Positions 24,493 through 33,190 are shown, counted from the stretch's first letter. The stretch: 64,000 nucleotides of DNA from Streptomyces hawaiiensis (GCF_004803895.1 NZ_CP021978.1:2108001-2172000); one strand, 5' to 3'. Translations and numbers: made by a program. Notes: generated by a model from the sequence alone, not told the origin.

Positions 24493-25334
24493 GGGCTCAC
24501 CGCCTTGCGGACGAGGGACGCCGCGGCGTCCCGGTCGAGCCGGCCGTCGGCGACGACGGTGACCACCCGGCGCACGACGGTCTCGCCCGGCGGGAGCGGC
24601 ACGCGTGCGTCGTACGCCAGGGAGGAGCCGACGCCCGGGTACTCCTCGGTGCGCACGAACCACGGGTCGCGGCGGGTCTGTTCGGTGGCGCCGGCGAAGA
24701 CCAGCGTCCAGGTGCCGCCGCGGAGGGCGAGCCAGTCGGCGGGGCGGCCGTGGACCTTCTCCTCACCGTCGGCCCCGGCCGTGAAGACCTCCGGCGCGGT
24801 GGACTCCTTGCGGGCCCGCCAGAAGAAGCCGCCGTAGGCCGCGCCCGGGCGCCCGTTGGTCGCGGGGCTGCCGATCGACAGCGGGCTCCTGGTGACGTTG
24901 GTGAGGGAGAACGTGAGGTCCAGCGCCCAGGCGTGGCCGGTGAGTTCGGTGGCGGCGACCGTACGGCGCTCGCGCAGCAGCTCGCCGCCCGGGCTCACCC
25001 AGCGCAGCTCCTCCACGAAGCCGTCCGGGTCGCGCAGCTGGAAGGCGATGTGCCGCTGCGAGCCGTGGTTGTCGAGTTCGGTCGGGCCCTGGTCGCGGAC
25101 GTAGGTGCGCCCGCCCCAGAAGTTGAACCCCTCGACGTCGGGAACGGCGACACCGACGCCGAGGTGGTGTGCGTGGTCGGCCGGGGCGAGTTCGGTCACG
25201 GCCGTGCCGGCCAGGGTGGTGACGGGGTGCAGGTAGGGGCGCGGGGAGAGCCGGGCCGGCAGCTCGGGCCGGGTGACGTACCGGCCGACCGGCCGGCCGG
25301 CGACGCGCAGGACCGCTGTGTCGTTGCCGGTCAT
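24489..25334 (-). CDS. DUF6807 (PmoA-like) family protein
   Basis: The 281-residue protein matches the DUF6807 family, named PmoA in some annotations but unrelated to methane oxidation in this setting. Visible features are RPYLHPVTTLAGTAVTE, the DHAHHLGVGVAVPDV histidine cluster and FNFWGGRTYVRDQGPTELDNHGSQRH. Such genes are frequent partners of Gfo/Idh/MocA oxidoreductases in polysaccharide-use operons; the reaction is unknown. Both ends overlap neighbours (ATGA upstream, GTGA downstream), so it is translated as part of the operon. Confidence 0.8.
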   Translation of the reverse strand: MTGNDTAVLRVAGRPVGRYVTRPELPARLSPRPYLHPVTTLAGTAVTELAPADHAHHLGVGVAVPDVEGFNFWGGRTYVRDQGPTELDNHGSQRHIAFQLRDPDGFVEELRWVSPGGELLRERRTVAATELTGHAWALDLTFSLTNVTRSPLSIGSPATNGRPGAAYGGFFWRARKESTAPEVFTAGADGEEKVHGRPADWLALRGGTWTLVFAGATEQTRRDPWFVRTEEYPGVGSSLAYDARVPLPPGETVVRRVVTVVADGRLDRDAAASLVRKAVSP

Positions 25335-26518
25335 CGGGTGCTCACCTCGTTCGACAGGGGTGCCCAGGGGGCGCCGAGCTCGGAGTAGAGGGAGAGGGTG
25401 TCGGCGGCGGCCGCGACGAGTCCGTCGATGCCGGGCACCACCCGGCGGTTCTCGCCGGGGATCCGGTGCCAGGCGGTGTCGGGCAGCGATGCCGGGTCGG
25501 GAGCGGTGCGGATGGCCTCCACGACCTTCATGAAGGCGCCGGTCCCGTCCGGCGGGACGAGCAGGTCCGCGCCGGTGGTGAGGTGGTCGACGAGGTTCTC
25601 CAGCAGGTCGGTGCGGCCGTGCTCGGACTCCTCCGGGCCGTGCCCCGCGCGCTGGAGCAGCACGCGGTCCTGCTTGTACCAGAAGGTGATCCGGCCGCTG
25701 CTGCCGTGCACCAGCACGTACGGCTCGTCGGCCCGCTCGGCGCACAGGGTCGCGGCGACGGTGACCGGGTGGCCCTGCGCGGTGGTGATCCGGACGCAGG
25801 AGGTGTCGTCGGACTCGATGTCGTTGGCGTGCAGCAGCTCGGTCTCGATGCGGGTGACGTCCTCGGCGCGGGTGCTGCCGCCTAGGGCGAGGGCGGTGGC
25901 GACGGCGTGGGCGAGGGGGTTGGTCAGCGCCCCGTCGATCACGTCGACGCCGTTCAGCCGCCGCTTGCCCGCCCAGGCCGCCCGCCGGAAGTAGTCCTCG
26001 TCGCGCACCCAGGCACCGGCGCCGCCGATCCCGACGAGCTCCCCGATCGCGCCCTTCTCGATCAGCTCGCGGACGGCGGACAGGGCGTGCGAGCCCAGCG
26101 ACTGGAAGCCGATCTGGCAGACGACTCCGGCCGCGGCGACCCCGTCGGCCATCCGGCGGAACTCGGCGTAGGAGGGGGCGGGCGGCTTCTCCAGGAGGAG
26201 GTGCACACCCCGTTCGGCCGCCGTGAGGGCGAGGTCGGTGTGGGTGGGGATCGGGGTGCAGATCACCGCGATCCGGGCGCCGGTGGAGTCGAGCAGGGCG
26301 CCGAAGTCGGCGGACTGCTCGGGGGTGCCCAGGTCGCCCAGTTCTTCCTCGGTCAGCGGCGTCAGCTCGCAGATTCCGACGAGCCGGACGATGCCCTTGC
26401 GCTGTAGACGGCGGATGTTCTCCACGTGCCAGCGGCCGTGACCGCGGGCACCGGCGAGGACGACGGGCAGGGGCGTGCTCAGGGGTTCGCTCATGGGATC
26501 GATCATGCGACCGCTCAT
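25331..26518 (-). CDS. Gfo/Idh/MocA-family NAD(P)-dependent oxidoreductase
   Basis: The 395-residue enzyme has a Rossmann nucleotide site (PVVLAGARGHGRWHVENI), the family motif LLLEKPPAP with the conserved EKP lysine, and a C-terminal substrate domain with the catalytic-region sequence NPLAHAVATALALGG. It would oxidise or epimerise a sugar or sugar acid released from pectin. ATG 26518 overlaps the upstream PL1 stop (ATGA) and has GGGGAGG before it; ATG 26494 is possible. Pairing with DUF6807 downstream is a recurrent arrangement. Confidence 0.85.
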   Translation of the reverse strand: MSGRMIDPMSEPLSTPLPVVLAGARGHGRWHVENIRRLQRKGIVRLVGICELTPLTEEELGDLGTPEQSADFGALLDSTGARIAVICTPIPTHTDLALTAAERGVHLLLEKPPAPSYAEFRRMADGVAAAGVVCQIGFQSLGSHALSAVRELIEKGAIGELVGIGGAGAWVRDEDYFRRAAWAGKRRLNGVDVIDGALTNPLAHAVATALALGGSTRAEDVTRIETELLHANDIESDDTSCVRITTAQGHPVTVAATLCAERADEPYVLVHGSSGRITFWYKQDRVLLQRAGHGPEESEHGRTDLLENLVDHLTTGADLLVPPDGTGAFMKVVEAIRTAPDPASLPDTAWHRIPGENRRVVPGIDGLVAAAADTLSLYSELGAPWAPLSNEVSTR

Positions 26519-27801
26519 GGGATCCTCCCCGCACCCGCGCCGCGGGCCACCGCCCGGTCTGCCTCCCGGGCGCTGTCGATCCGCCCGTGCAGGGCGGGCG
26601 TCCAGCCGACGTCGGCCGTCAGATCGCGCTCGCTGCCCGAGTTGTATGCGTTGTGGATCGCGAGCAGGTCGACCGGGAAGCCGTTGAAGAGCGTGCCGCT
26701 CTGGTGCAGGGCGCTGCCGTTCCAGCTCTTGACCAGGTCGGCGACCTCCACATGGCCGGGCGCGTGGAAGGCGTTGTTCTCCGCGTACATCCTCGACTCG
26801 GTGGAGACGCCGAGCGAGTAGCGGTGGTCGTCGCCGGTGATGTCGTACCGGTTGTTGTAGAGGTGCACCTGGCCGAAGCGGACGCGCGGGGCGCGCTGGA
26901 CGACGGACTCGAACCGGTTGTGGTGCAGGGTGACCCGGAGCTTGCCGCGGTCGCCGGTGGCGGTGTCGCCGTTGCCGATGAGCATCGCCTTGTCGTGGCC
27001 GGCGAAGCGGCTCCAGGAGACGGTGACCAGGTCGGAGCCGTTGGTGATGTCCAGCAGGCCGTCGTGGCGCAGGTAGTTGCGGGCGAAGTAGGTGGGTTCC
27101 TTCGCGTCGGGGTGGCCCTTGTCGCTCAGGGTCACATGGTCCACCCACACATGGGTGGCTCCGGTCAGCCAGATGTTGTCGTACGCCGTCTTCCAGTCGC
27201 CGAGGCCGCCGGTGTTGGGCTGCCAGACGGGGAAGCAGTCGTAGGCGTCGCGCACGTCGAGGTTGCGGATGATCACGTTGTCGGCGTTCCTCACCTGGAG
27301 GCTCGCGCCCTTGAGGACGGCCGAGTCGCCGAGGCCGACGAGGGTGGTGTTCGAGCCGACGGGGAGCACGATCCGTTCGGCCTGGCGCGCGGCGGAGGCC
27401 TGGCGGGCCTCCTCCTGGGGGCCGCCGGGCTTGGCGGAACCCCAGGTGCGGGGGTCGTAGGCGGCGAGGTACTTCTTCAGGCTGTAGCCGCCGGTGGCGT
27501 AGTCGGAGCAGTCCAGCCGGTCGCCTTCGGCATCGGTGTTGGCGTCGATCGTCCCGGCGATCTTGATGATCTTCGGGGTGTCGCTGCCGCCGTCGAGGGC
27601 CCGGACGAGCCCTGCGCGGTCGGTCACCGTGTACACGTGGTCGGCGTCGGCGGCCGTGCCTCCGGTGGTGCCCGCTCCCTCGGCGGCCCAGCCGTCGTTC
27701 GCGGGCAGGGTGTCGCGGCCGATGTCCCGGGCCTCGGCGTGCGCGGGCACGCAGAGCACCCCCAGCAGCCCGGCCGCGACGGCCAGGTGTCGGCCCCTCA
27801 T
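26515..27801 (-). CDS. Secreted pectate lyase, polysaccharide lyase family 1 (second copy)
   Basis: The 428-residue protein has a signal peptide (MRGRHLAVAAGLLGVLCVPAHA) and PL1 motifs parallel to the 17243-18553 protein: ADNVIIRNLDVRDAYDCFPVWQP, GATHVWVDHVTLSD, DLVTVSWSRFAGHDKAMLIG and LRVTLHHNRFESVVQRAPRVRFG. The two proteins share block order and length, so they look like diverged paralogues. ATG 27801 overlaps the permease stop (ATGA): a secreted enzyme gene translationally coupled to transporter genes. Confidence 0.9.
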   Translation of the reverse strand: MRGRHLAVAAGLLGVLCVPAHAEARDIGRDTLPANDGWAAEGAGTTGGTAADADHVYTVTDRAGLVRALDGGSDTPKIIKIAGTIDANTDAEGDRLDCSDYATGGYSLKKYLAAYDPRTWGSAKPGGPQEEARQASAARQAERIVLPVGSNTTLVGLGDSAVLKGASLQVRNADNVIIRNLDVRDAYDCFPVWQPNTGGLGDWKTAYDNIWLTGATHVWVDHVTLSDKGHPDAKEPTYFARNYLRHDGLLDITNGSDLVTVSWSRFAGHDKAMLIGNGDTATGDRGKLRVTLHHNRFESVVQRAPRVRFGQVHLYNNRYDITGDDHRYSLGVSTESRMYAENNAFHAPGHVEVADLVKSWNGSALHQSGTLFNGFPVDLLAIHNAYNSGSERDLTADVGWTPALHGRIDSAREADRAVARGAGAGRIP

Positions 27802-28694
27802 CCCTTCACCGCCCCCGCGCTGAACCCGGTGATCAGCCACTTCTGGATGAAGGCGAACACGAGCACCACCGGAACGGCCGCGATGATGCCGCCCGCGGCG
27901 AGCGCGCCCAGGTCGACGCTGTCGGCGCTCATCAGGCTGTTGAGGCCGACGGGGATCGTCTGCTTGTCCTGGTTGTTCAGGAACATCAGGGCGAACAGGA
28001 AGTGGTTCCAGGAGTGGACGAAGGCGAACGAGCCGACGGCGATCAGGCCGGGCCGCAGCAGCGGCAGCACCACGATCCGGAAGGCCGTCATACGGTTGCA
28101 GCCGTCGACCCAGGCCGCCTCCTCCAGGGAGTACGGCACGTTCTTGATGAAGTTGCTGATCAGGATCATCGACAGTGGCAGCTGGAAGACCGTCTCGGCG
28201 AGGATGACACTGCCCAGCGAGTTGATCATCTGCAGTTCGGCGAAGATCTCGAACAGCGGCACCAGCAGCAGCGCGCCCGGCACGAACTGGGAGCACAGCA
28301 GGCCCAGCATGAACGCCCGCTTGATCTTGAAGTCGAACCGGGCGAGGGCGTAGCCGCCGGCCAGCGCCACGAGCGTCGTCATCAGCAGGGTGGCGACGCC
28401 GACGAGCACGCTGTTGGCGAAGTAGGTGCCGAAGCTGCGCTCCGTCCAGACCTTCTCGAAGTGGTCGAAGGTCATCGGCCAGGGCACGAGCGAGGTCGAG
28501 CCGGCCGGGCGCAGCGAGAACAGCAGGATCCAGTAGAAGGGGACGAGGGTGAAGAGCAGGTAGATGCCCAGGGGCAGGTAGATCTGCCAGCGGGGTGCCT
28601 CGTCCCAGGCGCGGTGGCCCTTGGCGGGGCGCGGCGGTTCGGTGGTGGCGCGCACGGGGGCGGGTGCGGCCTTGGTGGCTTCCTTGACGCTCAC
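27798..28694 (-). CDS. Sugar ABC transporter permease, MalG/GanQ type
   Basis: The 298-residue protein has six predicted membrane helices and the EAA loop EEAAWVDGCNRMTAFRIVVLPLL typical of the second permease of carbohydrate importers. It would form the channel with the permease at 28691-29623. GTG 28694 overlaps the previous stop (GTGA). No ATPase gene is nearby, consistent with use of an MsiK-like shared ATPase. Confidence 0.92.
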   Translation of the reverse strand: MSVKEATKAAPAPVRATTEPPRPAKGHRAWDEAPRWQIYLPLGIYLLFTLVPFYWILLFSLRPAGSTSLVPWPMTFDHFEKVWTERSFGTYFANSVLVGVATLLMTTLVALAGGYALARFDFKIKRAFMLGLLCSQFVPGALLLVPLFEIFAELQMINSLGSVILAETVFQLPLSMILISNFIKNVPYSLEEAAWVDGCNRMTAFRIVVLPLLRPGLIAVGSFAFVHSWNHFLFALMFLNNQDKQTIPVGLNSLMSADSVDLGALAAGGIIAAVPVVLVFAFIQKWLITGFSAGAVKG

Positions 28695-29623
28695 TTCTCG
28701 CCTCCGAACTTGCTCAGCCGCAGGTAGACCATCGAGCAGAAGAGCAGGATCACGAACGCCACCGTGGTCAGGGCCGACGCGTAGCCGAAGTTGTGGGCGT
28801 CGACGGATGTGTTGGCGATGTACAGCGGCAGCGTGGTCGTCTCACCCGCCGGGCCGCCGCCGGTCAGGGTGTAGAGCAGGTCGACGTTGTTGAACTCCCA
28901 CACCGCGCGCAGCAGCGTGGACAGGATGATGGCGTCCTTCAGGTGCGGCAGCGTGATGTGCCAGAACTGCTTGATCCGGCTCGCTCCGTCGACCTCGGCG
29001 GCCTCGTAGAGGTCCCTGGAGACCGACTGGAGGTCGGCGAGGATGAGGATCGCGAAGAACGGCACCCCTCGCCACAGGTCGGCCACGATCGCCGCCGGGA
29101 ACACGGTCGAGGTGTCCGACAGCCAGCTCGTGCCGTAGGAGCCGATGCCCATGTCCGCGAGGTAACGGGTGATGCCCGTCTGGGAGTTGTAGAGCAGCAC
29201 CCAGATCGCGGAGGTCAGCACGCCGGAGACGGCCCATGGGGAGAAGACCAGGGCGCGCCCGAGGCCCCGGCCCACGAAGGTCTGGTTGACGATCAGGGCG
29301 AGCGCGAGGCCGAACAGCAGCTGGAGCCCGACCTCGACGACGACCCACTTGGCGCTGAAGACCAGGGTGTCCCAGAAGATCGGGTCCTTGGTGAAGGCGT
29401 GGACGAAGTTGTCGAAGCCCGCGTAACCGTTCCGCCATGGCTTGGTGGGGTTGTAGTTCTGCAGGCTGTAGTAGAAGACGCTGATGACCGGATAGGCGAT
29501 GAACCCCACCATGAGCAGGGCGGCCGGTGCGATCAGCAGGTACGGGAGCCTGCGCGGCGTGGCGGAGGCCCGGCGCCGCCGGGGTGGCGCGGGCGGTTTC
29601 GCCACGGCTGCGGCTTGGGCCAT
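28691..29623 (-). CDS. Sugar ABC transporter permease, MalF/GanP type
   Basis: The 310-residue protein has six membrane helices and the EAA loop EAAEVDGASRIKQFWHITLPHL. It is the first gene of a six-gene chain coupled by stop/start overlaps (29623 down to 22984). ATG 29623 has GGAG upstream. The 134-bp leader holds a perfect 10-bp tandem repeat (29642-29661) and a LacI-like AGAAAGCGCTTC element (29679-29690), so this is a likely regulated start even though it follows the dehydratase gene on the same strand. Confidence 0.92.
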   Translation of the reverse strand: MAQAAAVAKPPAPPRRRRASATPRRLPYLLIAPAALLMVGFIAYPVISVFYYSLQNYNPTKPWRNGYAGFDNFVHAFTKDPIFWDTLVFSAKWVVVEVGLQLLFGLALALIVNQTFVGRGLGRALVFSPWAVSGVLTSAIWVLLYNSQTGITRYLADMGIGSYGTSWLSDTSTVFPAAIVADLWRGVPFFAILILADLQSVSRDLYEAAEVDGASRIKQFWHITLPHLKDAIILSTLLRAVWEFNNVDLLYTLTGGGPAGETTTLPLYIANTSVDAHNFGYASALTTVAFVILLFCSMVYLRLSKFGGEK

Positions 29624-29641
29624 GACTGTTCTCCGTTCTCA

Positions 29642-29661
29642 GTACGTCGTGGTACGTCGTG
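29642..29661 (-). repeat. Perfect 10-bp tandem repeat in the permease leader
   Basis: GTACGTCGTG is repeated twice without a gap (29642-29651, 29652-29661), with a related CGTCGGTACGTG next to it. It is 19-38 bases before the permease start on the minus strand. It could be a regulator site or a local slippage product. Confidence 0.5.
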
Positions 29662-29678
29662 CGTCGGTACGTGCGCGG

Positions 29679-29690
29679 GAAGCGCTTTCT
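29679..29690 (-). promoter_or_regulatory. LacI-family-like operator AGAAAGCGCTTC
   Basis: The centre AAGCGCTT is palindromic and the whole is close to the GAAAGCGCTTTC operator type of LacI regulators. A related minus-strand element, AGAAAGCGATTGC, lies at 33191-33203 before the GntR-dehydratase genes. The shared AGAAAGCG-N-TT part suggests one regulator for both units. Confidence 0.4.
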
Positions 29691-29757
29691 CCCCGGGCAG
29701 GGTCGTGCCGGGTCGTGCTGAGCAAAGGTGGTGCGGTGGCGCGTGAGTCGTTCCTGT

Positions 29758-31488
29758 TCAGCCCGCGTACGGGTCCTGCACCTTGCCCGGTCGGGCCAGG
29801 AACTCGAAGTCGCAGCCGGTGTCGGCCTGCGTGATCTGCTCGTTGTAGAGCGCGCCGTAGCCGCGCTCGTACCGGACGGGCGGCGGGGTCCACTGCGCCC
29901 TGCGCCGCTCCAGTTCCTCGTCGTCGACGTGGAGATGGAGGGCGCGCGCCTCGACGTCGAGGGTGATGCTGTCGCCGGTGCGCACGAGGGCGAGCGGTCC
30001 GCCGACGTACGACTCTGGCGCGACGTGCAGCACACACGTGCCGTAACTCGTGCCGCTCATCCGGGCGTCGGAGATCCGGACCATGTCCCGGACTCCCTGC
30101 TTGAGCAGGTGGTCGGGCAGCGGCAGCATCCCGTACTCGGGCATGCCCGGGCCGCCCTTGGGGCCGGCGTTGCGCAGCACGAGCACGTGGTCGGGGGTGA
30201 TGCCGAGCGCCGGGTCGTTGATGGTGCGCTGCATGGTCTTGTAGTCGTCGAAGACGACGGCGGGCCCGGTGTGCTTGAGCAGGTGCGGCTCGGCGGCGAT
30301 GTGCTTGATGACCGCGCCGTCCGGGCAGAGGTTGCCGCGCAGCACGGCGACTCCGCCCTCCGGCGCGACCGGGTTGTCCCGGGTGCGGATGACGTCGTCG
30401 TTGTGGACCTGGGCGCCGGTGATCTGCTCGCGCAGGGTGTCGTACGAGACGGTCGGCCGGTCCAGGTGGAGCAGGTCCGTGATCCGGGAGAGGAACCCGG
30501 GCAGGCCGCCCGCGAAGTGGAAATCCTCCATCAGGTACGTCTGTCCGCCGGGCCGTACGTTGGCCAGCACCGGGACCGTGCGGGCGACGCGGTCGAAGTC
30601 GTCGAGGGTGAGCCGGACCCCCGCGCGGCCCGCCATGGCGATCAGGTGGATCACGGCGTTGGTGGAGCCGCCGAGTCCGAGCACGGTCGTCACGGCGTCC
30701 TGGAAGGCCTCGGCGGTGAGGATGTCGCTCAGCTTGCGGTCTTTGTCGACCAGTTCGACGATCGTCATGCCCGCCCTGGCGGCCATCCGGTCGTGCCCGG
30801 AGTCGACGGCCGGGATGCTGGAGGCACCCGGGACGGTGACGCCGAGGGCCTCGGCGGCAGCGGTCAGCGTGGAGGCCGTGCCCATCGTCATGCAGTGGCC
30901 GGGCGAGCGGGCCAGGCCGCTCTCCAGCTCCTGCATCTCGCAGTCGCCGATGACGCCGGCCCGCTTGTCGTCCCAGTACTTCCACATGTCGGTGCCGGAG
31001 CCGAGGATTTCGTTGCGCCAGTGGCCCGGCAGCATCGGCCCGGCCGGCACGAACACCGCCGGCAGATCGGCGGACGCGGCTCCCATGAGCAGCGCGGGCG
31101 TCGACTTGTCACAACCGCCCATCAGCACGGCCCCGTCGACCGGATACGACCGCAGCAGCTCCTCCGTCTCCATCGCGAGCATGTTGCGGTAGAGCATCGG
31201 GGTCGGCTTCTGGAAGGTCTCGCTGAGCGTGGAGACCGGGAACTCCAGGGGGAAACCGCCGGCCTGCCACACCCCCCGCTTCACGGCCTGGGCGCGGTCG
31301 CGCAGGTGGACGTGGCAGGGGTTGATGTCGGACCAGGTGTTGAGGATCGCGATGACCGGCTTGCCCAGGTGCTCCTCGGGCAGATAGCCGAGCTGCCGGG
31401 TGCGGGCGCGGTGGCTGAAGGTGCGCAGCCCCTCGGTGCCGTACCACTGGTGGCTCCGCAGCTCCTCGGGACGCTTCCGGCCGGTCAT
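29758..31488 (-). CDS. IlvD/Edd-family sugar-acid dehydratase (arabinonate dehydratase-like)
   Basis: The 576-residue protein has the iron-sulfur dehydratase motifs: NTWSDINPCHVHL, LMGGCDKSTPALLMG and GVIGDCEMQELESG with their cysteines, then VLGLGGSTNAVIHL and GPKGGPGMPEYGML. Its partner genes are a DHDPS-family enzyme and a GntR regulator rather than branched-chain amino-acid genes, so an aldonate dehydratase (L-arabinonate, D-xylonate or similar) is more likely than IlvD. It would make 2-keto-3-deoxy sugar acids. ATG 31488 overlaps the upstream stop (ATGA). Confidence 0.85.
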   Translation of the reverse strand: MTGRKRPEELRSHQWYGTEGLRTFSHRARTRQLGYLPEEHLGKPVIAILNTWSDINPCHVHLRDRAQAVKRGVWQAGGFPLEFPVSTLSETFQKPTPMLYRNMLAMETEELLRSYPVDGAVLMGGCDKSTPALLMGAASADLPAVFVPAGPMLPGHWRNEILGSGTDMWKYWDDKRAGVIGDCEMQELESGLARSPGHCMTMGTASTLTAAAEALGVTVPGASSIPAVDSGHDRMAARAGMTIVELVDKDRKLSDILTAEAFQDAVTTVLGLGGSTNAVIHLIAMAGRAGVRLTLDDFDRVARTVPVLANVRPGGQTYLMEDFHFAGGLPGFLSRITDLLHLDRPTVSYDTLREQITGAQVHNDDVIRTRDNPVAPEGGVAVLRGNLCPDGAVIKHIAAEPHLLKHTGPAVVFDDYKTMQRTINDPALGITPDHVLVLRNAGPKGGPGMPEYGMLPLPDHLLKQGVRDMVRISDARMSGTSYGTCVLHVAPESYVGGPLALVRTGDSITLDVEARALHLHVDDEELERRRAQWTPPPVRYERGYGALYNEQITQADTGCDFEFLARPGKVQDPYAG

Positions 31489-32396
31489 ATCGACCACCCG
31501 GCGGCGATGGCGGCGACCTCGGCGCGTTCGCTCTCCGGCAGCGACTTGCTCGGCGGGCGGACCTCGCGGCGGCACAGCCCGAGGGAGGCGAGGGCCTCCT
31601 TGACGACGGTGACGTTGTCGGCGGAGCCGTTGGCGGCGCGCAGCTCCTCGAAGCGGCGGATCTGCTCCCAGACCTTCATCGCGGCCGGGTAGTCGCCGGA
31701 GCGCAGCGCCTCGATCATGTTCAGGGAGACGGCCGGGGCGACGTTCACCAGCCCCGAGGTGAATCCGGTGGCGCCGGCGGAGAAGTAGGAGGGGGCGTAC
31801 GGCTCGGCGAGCCCCGCCACCCACACGAACCGCTCCAGACCCGCGTCCCGGGCGAACGCGGCGAATCTGGCCGCGTCGGGGACGGCGTACTTCACGCCGA
31901 TGACGTTCGGGCAGGCGTCGGCGAGTTCGGCGAGCCGGGCACCGGTGAGCTGCGCGTTGCGGATGTACGGCACGACGCCCAGCTCGGGCACGGCCGCGGC
32001 GATGGCGCGGTGGTAGTCGACCCAGCCGGCCTGGGAGACGTAGGGGTGGACGGGCTGGTGGACCATCACCATGTGGGCGCCGAGCTCCCGGGCGTGCCGG
32101 GCGGAGGCGACGGCGGTGGGGATGTCGTGCCCGACGCCGACCAGGACGACGGCCCGCTCCCCGGCCTCGTCGATCGTCAGCTCCGTGACCAGGCGGCGCT
32201 CTTCGGGGGTCAGGGCGTAGAACTCGCCGGTGTTGCCGTTCGGGGTGAGGGTCGTGATGCCGCCGTCGAGCAGGCGGCGCAGCAGGGCCCGGTGGGTGTC
32301 CTGCGCGACGGAGCCGTCCTCGGCGAACGGGGTCACCGGGATCGCCACCACGTCGGCCAGGGCCGCACGCTGGGTCTCGAACGCCACGCTGCTCAT
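31485..32396 (-). CDS. DHDPS-family lyase/dehydratase acting on a 2-keto-3-deoxy sugar acid
   Basis: The 303-residue TIM-barrel protein has the class I features of the DHDPS/NAL family: TPNGNTGEFYALT, Tyr144 in VVPYIRN and Schiff-base Lys169 in NVIGVKYAVPD. Next to an aldonate dehydratase it most likely converts 2-keto-3-deoxyarabonate to the 2-oxoglutarate semialdehyde or cleaves a 2-keto-3-deoxy acid by retro-aldol. It differs clearly from the KdgD protein at 41282-42223. ATG 32396 overlaps the GntR stop (ATGA), so the three genes are coupled. Confidence 0.85.
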   Translation of the reverse strand: MSSVAFETQRAALADVVAIPVTPFAEDGSVAQDTHRALLRRLLDGGITTLTPNGNTGEFYALTPEERRLVTELTIDEAGERAVVLVGVGHDIPTAVASARHARELGAHMVMVHQPVHPYVSQAGWVDYHRAIAAAVPELGVVPYIRNAQLTGARLAELADACPNVIGVKYAVPDAARFAAFARDAGLERFVWVAGLAEPYAPSYFSAGATGFTSGLVNVAPAVSLNMIEALRSGDYPAAMKVWEQIRRFEELRAANGSADNVTVVKEALASLGLCRREVRPPSKSLPESERAEVAAIAAGWSI

Positions 32397-33052
32397 TCCT
32401 GACCTTCCTGTTCCAGTCCTGCCTGGGGGAAAGCGCGCTGCACGAAGGACGCGATGTGGGCGTGCAGGGCACGCGCCGCGCCGTCGGCGTCGCCGTCGAG
32501 GGCGAGCCGCAGGATCTCCCGGTGCTCGCCGGCCTCCCGCTCCCAGGAGGGCGAGGCGGCCCAGGCGACGGCGGAGACCAGGGCGGCCTGGTCACGGACC
32601 TCGTCGAGCATCCGGCCGAGCAGCGGGTTGCCGCACGGCAGATACAGGGCGCGGTGGAACTCCCGGTTGGCGAGGGAGCGTTCGGCGGTGTCGGTGGCGG
32701 CGTCGGCCCGGGTCAGCGCCTCGCGGGCGACGTCCAGGGAGGCCCCGCGCTGCACAGCCCGCTTCAGCGCCTCGGGCTCCAGCAACAGCCGGACGTCGTA
32801 GACCTCGCGCGCCATGTCCGCGTCCACCATGCGCACGGTGACGCCCTTGTACTGGCTCATCACGACCAGCCCGGTCCCGGCGAGGGTCTTGAGCGCCTCA
32901 CGCACCGGGGTCTTGGACACCCCGAACTGCGCGGCGAGCTCGGTCTCGACCAGCGCCTGCCCGGGCGTCAACTGCCCCGTGAGGATGCGGTGTTTGATCC
33001 CCTCCAGCACGTACTGCGTGCGTGAGGGGATCGGCGTGGGCACAGAGGTCAT
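32393..33052 (-). CDS. GntR-family (FCD-domain) regulator of the sugar-acid genes
   Basis: The 219-residue regulator has an N-terminal winged helix (YVLEGIKHRILTGQLTPGQAL, then FGVSKTPVREALKTL) and an all-helical FCD ligand domain with metal-site residues (EVYDVRLLLEPEAL, NREFHRALYLPCGNPLL, GEHREILRL). FCD members usually sense sugar acids or other carboxylates. ATG 33052 has GAGG upstream. It is first in a coupled trio with the DHDPS-like and IlvD-like genes, and inverted repeats lie between its promoter and start, consistent with autoregulation. Confidence 0.9.
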   Translation of the reverse strand: MTSVPTPIPSRTQYVLEGIKHRILTGQLTPGQALVETELAAQFGVSKTPVREALKTLAGTGLVVMSQYKGVTVRMVDADMAREVYDVRLLLEPEALKRAVQRGASLDVAREALTRADAATDTAERSLANREFHRALYLPCGNPLLGRMLDEVRDQAALVSAVAWAASPSWEREAGEHREILRLALDGDADGAARALHAHIASFVQRAFPQAGLEQEGQE

Positions 33053-33111
33053 GCGCGCCTCTCGGATCTCGCGTCTCGGTGGATCGCGTATCGGATCTCG
33101 CGTATCGCGTC

Positions 33112-33134
33112 TCATATATGACGTACGAAGTACG
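33112..33134. promoter_or_regulatory. Candidate GntR operator (two adjacent inverted repeats)
   Basis: TCATATATGA (33112-33121) and CGTAC-GAA-GTACG (33122-33134) abut between the predicted promoter and the GntR start codon. They are strikingly AT-rich for this DNA. Repressor binding here would block the trio of genes. Two 16-bp near-repeats of CGGATCTCGCGT type (33063-33078 and 33091-33106) follow toward the gene. Confidence 0.5.
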
Positions 33135-33142
33135 ACGCGATG

Positions 33143-33171
33143 ACGGTAGGAGGGCGCGTTCGCTGCGTCAA
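33143..33171 (-). promoter_or_regulatory. Housekeeping-type promoter of the GntR operon
   Basis: On the minus strand TTGACG (33171-33166) and TACCGT (33148-33143) are separated by 17 bases, a good match to the vegetative streptomycete consensus. Transcription would begin near 33136, directly at the candidate operator. Confidence 0.55.
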
Positions 33172-33190
33172 TGCTTCCGGCAAAGAAACT

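Noticed and set aside
24489..25334. Methane monooxygenase subunit PmoA
   Set aside because: The name is inherited from misannotation of DUF6807; the protein is soluble, lacks membrane helices and sits in a carbohydrate operon.
29758..31488. Branched-chain amino-acid enzyme IlvD (dihydroxy-acid dehydratase)
   Set aside because: Family motifs fit, but neighbours are a GntR regulator, a DHDPS-family sugar-acid enzyme and sugar permeases; no other ilv genes are present, so an aldonate dehydratase is favoured.
33063..33106. Short repeats CGGATCTCGCGT as a CRISPR or minisatellite
   Set aside because: Only two imperfect copies in a leader region, with no spacer regularity and no cas genes in the window.
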